From Perognathus longimembris pacificus (taxonomy: Eukaryota; Chordata; Mammalia; Rodentia; Heteromyidae): a stretch of 64,000 bases of DNA. The notes under the pieces are model-generated. The model saw nothing but the letters and a program-made list of their open reading frames with translations. It was not told where the DNA came from and did no database searches. Both the position numbers and the translations under genes were made by a program. Location: NCBI RefSeq assembly GCF_023159225.1, contig NC_063172.1, forward strand, positions 38,627,832 through 38,691,831, read 5' to 3'. The stretch's first letter is position 1. Each line of letters starts with the position of its first letter. Below, one piece after another: positions 56,703-64,000 of this stretch.

Positions 56703-58943
56703 CATGAGCTACAAGGCTTACTGTTTTTTATACATCATGAAAATTTAGTTGTGTGATATCATCTTGAGATCAAAGAAAAATAATGATTTTATTTATATAA
56801 TTCAAGAAAAGTCAATGCTGCTCATAGGATATAGACTGAAAAATTATACACTGACAAAAACCTATGAAAGGTTTTAATAAAACACATTTCTATGCTGATT
56901 TGACACTCAGTACTTTTCTTTTAAAGCTAATGCAAATAAACACCCATAGTAATGATATAAGTAAAATTATATACTCCAATTTTACTATAAAAATAAAGTT
57001 TGGCAGCTTTTTAACTATGAAAGAAAAAAATTACTAGGACTTTAAGTGAAAATTGAAATAAGTAATAGATGTCATAAGCCTTCCTGAAATTGTGTAAAGA
57101 CAGACTTAATAGCTCAATCCTGACAAATGATAACCTATAGTATATTAAACTGCTTTGAAAATTAGTTGGTATTCTCTGCGTAATATAACTTGCCTAACCA
57201 TAAAAAGTGATTGCTAAGGAATGACTCTGTAGGTTCTTGTTTATCACTTTCTACCTTTTATAAGTTCCTGGACTGATGAATGCTTACATCCGGTGTGTTC
57301 TCACTGTGAATTGATTAGTTTAAGCACTGGACTCCGGATAAGAATTTCCTGGGTAGAATACTAGAACATTCATTAATTTGCTGTAAGACAGCAGACATAT
57401 ACCTCCTTGGGGCAGATGCCAATATTATGAGATTCATGAAATGGAGAAATCACAGCTATTTACCCATGCTACACATTCATGTGCATTCCAAAATCAAATA
57501 AATACTTTTGCACAATGAGAGGAAAAAATAGGCAAAAATCAATCAAGAATGACCATAGACAAATTATTTAAGGACTAAATTCATAACCATATGCTCAGGA
57601 TTTAAAGACTCCTCTGCCCTGCTTGAGCCTATTTGACAGAAAGAAGAATCCTGGGAGTTTAAACCAAGCCTTCTGTGTACCAGCACTTCCAAACAGAGAT
57701 AGAAAAAGGCAGAGGTAAAAATATTAAAATAATATGTCAATCAAAACTCATTCTGCTACATTTTATGCATGCCACCAATGTTAAACATATCTGTACTTTG
57801 AGAAGTATTGATAACATAACACAATCATAGCTACATTAAAAGAGACAGTTGTGCCAGTATATCTCTTAAATTTGGCCAAAAGTTGCCTTATTCCTACTAT
57901 TCCTAGTATCCTTGCATTCCTCATTTCCAGCTTAGGTCATCTCTACAATTCACACTAAGGTTTTCTATCTCTGCTCTTAGACATTCTATAAATTCCTTAT
58001 TATTAGATATTATCATTCTTACTTTTTTAAACTATTTTCAGATCAAAGAAACCTTATAAGTTAATCAAACAGCTAGGCCTGTAATAAAAATCTGATTGAA
58101 AATGAATCAATCAACGTTATGTCTCAGAATCAAATGGCATATACACAATTATTTATCGGTCTGCAATATTGGCTTCTCTCCAATAAGTATTGGAGAGAAC
58201 TGCTTTTAAAAATAATGTTCTCATGCTTGTATGATTGCTTCATGAGAGCTCATGCATGCAGAAACTTTCCTGTGATTTAGTACACTAATAACCTCCATTA
58301 TCCAAAATTCTCTTAGGAACCGTAGAATTCCATGTCTTGTGCCTTAGAAGTTGTAGATGGTGTCAATTTCATTCAACATCAATCTGATTTCAAGGGAGGT
58401 AACTTCAGGTCATGGACAGCTGTTCTCCTCCATGTATACATAAAAATAAACATTCTTTTTCAAAATGAAAGGAACGAAAAAATTCCCCTTTCTAAGTGAA
58501 GTCCTAACAGTCAACTTGCTTTCTGACTCATTACCCTTCCAGGATTCTACGCAGCTCAGGCTGATTTTTATAGAAGGAGCAAAGAGAGAATTAGAAGATT
58601 GTGATTGTCCATTGTTTATTCTCATAGCAGACCTATCCCTAGGGTTGTGATTAAAATAAATTGTCAAAAAGAACAGAAAAATTATTGTAATATACACTCA
58701 CTCCAAAAATAATCAGAATAGCAAACCACAAGATTTATCTACCTATGTATGCATATATTATTTATCAAAAATTTAAAAGTCTATGGGAGTTTTGAAGTAA
58801 ACTAAGTCCTTGCTCCAAAATCAAGTAGAAACAGTTCAAATTCTAATGTTCTGATTGTTGATGAGTCCTTTTTTAATTAACACCATTCCCACTCTTAAAT
58901 GTATTTTTCTTCATTTTTCATTTCAATCCTTGCAAGCACTCAT
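56703..58943. other. No recognised feature
   Basis: About 2.2 kb of AT-rich non-coding sequence without a recognisable exon or repeat. Open frames of up to 95 codons at 58410-58697 have no domain. Confidence 0.45.
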
Positions 58944-58959
58944 TATATATTAGTCTTTT

Positions 58960-59040
58960 TTAAATTTTTTTCTTATTTATTGTCGAAGTGATGTACAGAA
59001 AGGTTAGTTCCATACATTAGGCATTGGGTACAGTTCAGTA
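58960..59040 (-). mobile_element. Very short L1 3' end insertion
   Basis: 81 bp matching only the last part of the reversed L1 3' UTR (TTATTTATTGTCGAAGTGAT, CATTAGGCATTGGGTACA). Perfect 16-bp duplication TATATATTAGTCTTTT at 58944-58959 and 59041-59056. Confidence 0.85.
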
Positions 59041-59405
59041 TATATTAGTCTTTTATAAATGTCATTCCTAATCCTCCTTCATTTTTTCAAGTTTCATTTG
59101 CAAAGTGATGACAATTGTGTAAGACTGTTCACTTTAAATTATGATCAGCATGAAAATATGACCAGAAGTGATAAGGGAAACAAAGGGACTCCTAGACACA
59201 GATTGATACTTCCTATGATCCAGAATAACAAATCAAAGAAAGATTGGATAAATGGGATAGCATCAAACTAGAGAGTTTCTGCATGATAAAGGACATAGCT
59301 AGCAAGATAAATAGGAAAACCACAGAATAGGAGATGACCTGTACTACCTATGTGTCACACAAAAGCCTCAGCTAAAATATACTTCGAGCTCAAAAAATTA
59401 AACCC

Positions 59406-61034
59406 ATGGTGGTTGAACAAGTTTACATTCCCATCAACCATGGAGTAAGGTTCCCTTTTGGCCACATCCCCTCCAGCATTTGTTATTATTAGTTTTTCTG
59501 ATAATGGACATTCTTACTGGGGTGAGGTAGAATCTCAGTGTATTTCCGATTTGCATTTCCTTTATGGCCAGTGAGGTAGAGCACTTTTTCATATATCTCT
59601 TGGCCATTCTCATTTCCTCTTCAAAGAAGTCTCTTTTTAGGTCTTTAACCCATTTGTTGAGGGGGATGTTGGTTCTTTGAGGATTTGTTTTGGAGGAATT
59701 TAATTTTTGAGTTCTATGTATATTTTGGATATGAGGCCTTTGTCTGTTTTATAGCCAGTAAAGATCTTCTCCCAGTCTGTGGGATTTCTATTAATCTTGG
59801 AGGCTATATCCTTTGCGGTGCAGAAGCTCTGTATTTTGATGTGATCCCATTTGTCCAACCTTTCTTTGATTTGTTGTGTTTCTGGGCATTTATCCCACTG
59901 AAAATTGCAATAGCCCAAGGACTATGCCAGTATGAACACATAGATGATCATAAGCAAAGTGAACTTTGTTATAAAAACAAGTGCATATCACTGTTGTAGT
60001 TACTTTCAACACGACATGTGAAAAAGTGCCCTTTTGGGTTTTTTGGGTTTATTAGCTTTACTGTATTTTTATTTTTTTATTTATCACCAAAGTGAAGTAC
60101 AGAGGGGTTACACTTTCATATGTAGGGCTGTGAGTACATTTCTTGTTAAACTTGTTACCTCCTTCCTCATCTCCCCCATCCCCGTCTCCTCCTTCCCCTT
60201 TCCCTCTATCCCCCATGAGTTGTACAGTTGGCTTACACCAAACGGTTTTGTAAGTATTGCTTTTAGAATCATTTGTCTGTTTATCCTTTGTCTCTATTTT
60301 GGTATTCACTTTCCCTAGTTCTAATACATGTATATGCAGTGTCCAGGGTACTAAGATGAGATACAGTGATAGCAGGGGTACAAACACAGGAAGGGAATAT
60401 GAGAGAAACAAAAAAAGGTACAGTTTTACATGGCATGTTGAAAATAATTACAACAATGATATAACACTTGCTGCCATAATGTGGAGTTCATTTCACTTAG
60501 CATCAGCTTATGTCTTCATAAGGGCAAAGCTATTGGGCTATTGTGCTCTTCTGCTATGACCAGAACAACAGTGTTCATTGCAGCACAATTTGTCATTGCT
60601 CAAATATGGAACCAACCCAGATGTACTTCAGTAAATGAGTGGATCATGAAAATGTGGTACATATACATAATGAAATTCTATTTGGTTTGGTTTTGTTCTT
60701 TTTCCATATTCCCTTCACATGGTTTTACCCTGGATAGTACTGTGACTGATTTTAATACCCTATATATTGTATATACATGTATTGGAATTATGAAAGGGAA
60801 AGGGAACACCAAAATTGAGACACAAAGGATAAAAAGACAAACCAATGCAATAGAAATACTTACAAAACTTTATGGTGTAAACCAACTGTATATCTCATGC
60901 AGGGAGAGGGAAATGGGGAGGGGAGAGGTGGAGGAAAAATGAGGGCGGAGGTAACAAGTTGAATAAGAAATGTACTTAATGTATTATGGATGAAACTGTA
61001 ACCCCTCTGTACTTCACTTGGACAATAAAATTTT
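59406..61034 (+). mobile_element. L1 with inverted 5' segment, itself interrupted
   Basis: 59406 to about 59905 is reversed ORF2. Plus-strand 3' UTR follows (59906 to about 60010, then about 60686 to 61034) with a G-rich tract at 60901-60952 and AATAAAATTTTAAAA end. Perfect 14-bp duplications AAAAAATTAAACCC at 59392-59405 and 61035-61048. A second L1 piece lies inside it. Confidence 0.82.
60020..60685 (-). mobile_element. Short L1 inserted in the 3' UTR of another L1
   Basis: About 60045-60560 is reversed L1 3' UTR (C-rich tract at 60172-60212). About 60575-60685 flips to plus and carries the end of ORF2 (FVIAQIWNQPRC). This again fits a 5' inversion. The host 3' UTR resumes at about 60686. 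Junctions are approximate. Confidence 0.65.
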
Positions 61035-61583
61035 AAAAAATTAAACCCCACAAAAATAAACCCTTAAAGAAACAACAACACAATTAATAAATGGGCTAAA
61101 GACTTTACAGAGAGATTTCTCAGATGAAGAAGTAAACATGGCCAATAGACACATGAAGAAATGTTCAACATCTCTGGCTATAAAAGAAATGCAGAACAAA
61201 ATAAACAACATTGAGTCCACCTCATCATAGTTAGAAGGGCCATCATCAAAAAACTAACAATAACACATGCTGACAGGGACATGGCCACTGTTATTAGGAA
61301 TGTAAACTTGTTCAACCACTCTGGAAGGAAGTATAGAAGTTCCTCAAAAGACTAAACTTAGATCTCCCCTATGATCCAGCAATCCCACTCCTGGGCATTT
61401 GCTCAAATGATCACAAACAATGCCACACTAAAGCTACCAGCACAGCCATGTTCATCACAACATTATTCACCATAGCCTGATAAACAATCAACCCAGATGC
61501 CTCTCAGTGGATAAATGGATCAAGAAAATATGGCATACAAACACAAATGGAATTTTACTCTTCCATCAGAAAGAATGATATTC

Positions 61584-62068
61584 AGGATCACAAGAGCCCA
61601 CTAGCTATACCCTTATGATCACATAAGATGATGCTAAGTGAAATGAACTCCATTTTATGGAAATGATTGTTACATCACAGTTGTAACTACTTTCAACATC
61701 CCATGTGTGTCTGTAGTTTCTACTATTGATGATGTTCGTGTATCACCTTCTTGTGACTGTATCTACAATATCTCTGTAATCTTATCTGAGTGTATGGGAA
61801 ACAGTGTGTACTGGTATTAGAATTAGGAAATTCAAAGGGAATACCAAAATTGAGAGACAAAGGGTAAAATAAGAGAAACAACAACAAAAGCAATACTTGC
61901 AAAACTGTTTGGTATAAGTGAACTAAACACCGCAGGGGGGGAAAGGGGGACAGGGGAGGGGGGCATGAGGGACAAGGTAACAAACAGTACAAGAAATGTA
62001 TCCAATGCCTAATGTATGAAACTGTAACCTCTCTCTACATCAGTTTTATAATAAAAACTTTAAAAAAA
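61584..62068 (+). mobile_element. 5'-truncated L1 3' UTR
   Basis: 485 bp: 3' UTR with G-rich tract (61934-61963), ATAATAAAAACTTTAAAA end. Perfect 16-bp duplication AGAAAGAATGATATTC at 61568-61583 and 62069-62084. Not inverted. Confidence 0.92.
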
Positions 62069-62461
62069 AGAAAGAATGATATTCTACCATGCATAAGGAA
62101 ATGGAAAAGCTTGGAACAAGCTACAGTAAGTGAAGTAAGCCACACCCAAAGAAATATAGGTTTCATTGTTTCTCTCCTTTGTCAAAAGTAGAATGTGCTT
62201 ATAAATCTATAAGTAAATGCACTGGAATGTAAAAGAAACTATTACACTTGAACACGATAAATTATAGAGGTCTCTAGGCATTGTTAATACAGTGAGACCA
62301 AAGGAGGATATTCTTAGAAGAGGAACACAAAGACTCAATAGCTATGTGCATATGATCATATAAAAGGAAAACAAGAAGATTTTTCCCTCTTTGTTGCTGT
62401 TTCTGTTTTCCAGACCTTTCATCTTATTTATCTGTTTGGAAAAAGATAAAGGGGAGCACAG

Positions 62462-62667
62462 GGGCTGGGGATATGGCCTAGTGGCTAGAGTGCTTGCCTC
62501 GTATATATGAGGCCCTAGGTTCGATTCCCCAGCACCACATATACAGAAAATGGCCAGAAGTGGCACTGTGGCTCAAGTGGCAGAGTGCGAGCCTTGAGCA
62601 AGAAGAAGCCAGGGACAGTGCTCAGGCCCTGAACCAAGCCCCAGGACTGGCCCAAAAAAAAAAAAAA
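62462..62667 (+). mobile_element. Dimeric ID-type SINE, subfamily B-like
   Basis: Perfect 14-bp duplication AAAGGGGAGCACAG at 62448-62461 and 62668-62681. Mixed markers: CCCTAGGTTCGA as in A, but CGTATATATGAGG and GCAAGAAGAAGCC nearer B. Confidence 0.92.
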
Positions 62668-62958
62668 AAAGGGGAGCACAGAAATGATGGGACAAAAGGG
62701 TGAACAAATACAGCAGTGATACTCACTAGACACTATGATGAAAATGAACTATACAATTTGTGGGGAGATGGGAGGGGAAAAAAAACTGGGACAAAGAAAG
62801 GGTAGAGGTGATGCTGGACAAAAGGAAATGCAATCATTACCTGTCTTATTTAACTGTAACCCCTGTGTACATCACCTTTAATATAAAATAAAAATAAATA
62901 TAAACTAGAAAAAATAACGTCAGGAGGATTAAATGAGAATCCGTGTACAGTGCTTATT

Positions 62959-63141
62959 TTTGCTTGGACTCAGGGCCTGAGCACGGTCCCTGAGCTTCTT
63001 TTGGCTCAAGGCTAGCACTCTACCATTTGAGCCACAGCATCTCTTCTGGCTTTTTCTGTATATATGGTGCTGAGGAATTGAACCCAGTGCTTCATATGTG
63101 CTAGGCAAGCACTCCACCGCTAAGCCACATTCCCAGCCCCA
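62959..63141 (-). mobile_element. Older dimeric ID-type SINE
   Basis: Minus strand, lacking an obvious T-run. Perfect 15-bp duplication TGTACAGTGCTTATT at 62944-62958 and 63142-63156. It differs from A and B (CTAGGCAAGCACTCCACC region), so it represents another subfamily. Confidence 0.85.
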
Positions 63142-63156
63142 TGTACAGTGCTTATT

Positions 63157-63890
63157 AACACAGAGATTGAATATATCAGGTGTCCAATATCAATGTGGAA
63201 TGTGTTTATTCTATGCACATTTGGAAAAAACTAATGGTGACCACAATTCAAGTTTCATAATTAATCAATGTCCCTGATGCCTGCATCTCTAAACTATCAA
63301 TGACTCTGGATTTCAAAAATATACACAATGAAGAGCCAACATCTCCCCTTGATTTTTTAAATGGGATCCTCAGTATGCTTTAAATAGAATTAATTTGCAC
63401 CAAATCTGGAAGTTGTCTCAAACTTTCTATTTTTCTTCATGAGTCTCTTCATTGATATCTATTCTGTTCTCCAATTACTGCCACAAATGTAATTCATGAT
63501 CTGATCATTTTCCCTTAATGATGTCTGCTATCTATATACTTCATGGAACTTGTAAAATTCCTTCTACAGTACCACTTAAACTTCCAAATGCAAATTTCCC
63601 CATGGAAATAATTTAGTGATTCACAGAATAAAAATCAAATTTTTCAAAGGCCTAAATCTGACATAGGAAAATAATTATCATTTCCTTACTTTTATAAATC
63701 ACAAAGATAATGAGAAATAAAAGAATGAACAACTAAGATACTTCCTTTCCTACTGATAAACCTGGCTTATACCTATAGTGTAGTGTACTTCTTAATATTG
63801 ATTCTTTGAATAGCAAGATTAAGCTCTCTATTGTAGGCAATGTTGAACTCCAGCAAGTCATCCCACCAGATGACAGAAGACATCAACATC
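63157..63890. other. No recognised feature
   Basis: AT-rich non-coding sequence. A splice-like minus-strand open stretch at about 63776-63892 was considered and not accepted. Confidence 0.4.
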
Positions 63891-63895
63891 TAAAA

Positions 63896-64000
63896 AAGAA
63901 ATTGTTTCATTTTTTATGTTTTTAAAGTTCTCATCACAGAGGACTTTCACATCTTTGTTTAAGGTTATTCCCAGGTATGTTATGTTTTTTGAGGCGATTG
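63896..64000 (-). mobile_element. L1 ORF2 fragment, runs off the window
   Basis: The minus strand reads IASKNITYLGITLNKDVK, the part of L1 ORF2 just after the reverse transcriptase core. The left end is a truncation or rearrangement point. Confidence 0.75.

Larger units (their letters stand above)
59160..62905 (+). mobile_element. Old L1 holding nested younger insertions
   Basis: Plus-strand ORF2 runs at 59160-59405, resumes at 61049 ([15 protein letters not shown] at about 61150), reaches the ORF2 tail at 61500-61583, continues after 62084 and ends with a 3' tail near 62860-62900. Three insertions interrupt it: 59406-61034, 61584-62068 and the SINE 62462-62667. Many stops. Confidence 0.8.

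Noticed and set aside
63776..63892. Minus-strand stretch of 39 codons starting at a TTCTTTTTTAG acceptor and ending at a GTATAA donor
   Set aside because: The only open frame ends in TAG exactly at the donor, the peptide does not resemble CNBD1 that I recall, and it abuts a truncated L1 fragment. Splice-like flanks alone are not enough.

Overview
This is mammalian, intron-type DNA: AT-rich, with no long open frames outside a retrovirus-derived element, and full of SINEs, L1 fragments, microsatellites and LTRs. The SINEs are tRNA-derived ID-type units joined head to tail to a second tRNA-like unit, beside B1(7SL)-plus-tRNA-like composites, and the L1 3' ends carry a G-rich tract before the polyadenylation signal. 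That combination points to a rodent. From memory of the families it best fits the kangaroo rat / pocket mouse / gopher group (Castorimorpha), but the species cannot be fixed from the window.

The only host gene I can support is CNBD1 (cyclic nucleotide-binding domain containing 1) on the minus strand. Two consecutive coding exons are visible, 31083-31228 and then 10778-10962. Their splice sites and reading phases fit, and a roughly 20-kb intron lies between them. The rest of the window is read as flanking introns of the same gene.

Inside that 20-kb intron, antisense to CNBD1, lies a complete but inactivated class II (ERVK/betaretrovirus-like) provirus at 13901-21111. It has two ~600-bp LTRs, a 6-bp target-site duplication, a primer-binding site, broken gag, protease and pol, a conserved-looking gag-pro -1 frameshift heptamer, no recognisable env, and a polypurine tract with a SINE inserted beside it. 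A separate 508-bp solo LTR (46324-46831), also with a 6-bp duplication, sits inside an old ID SINE. Two MaLR/MLT-like LTR relics (6680-6990 and 27318-27735) are older.

Region by region: 1-10.7 kb holds SINEs, one 5'-inverted L1 and old relics. 10.7-31.2 kb is the CNBD1 exon pair with the provirus and several L1 3' ends between. 31.2-46 kb holds SINE composites and three 5'-inverted L1s, two of them nested in older L1s. 46-59 kb is sparse, with the solo LTR and a few SINEs. 59-63 kb is a nest of L1s inside an older L1. Five or six of the L1 copies show 5' inversion (twin priming), which is the most striking pattern here. I see no CRISPR array, operon, rRNA or bona fide tRNA gene, and no plainly undescribed biological system.
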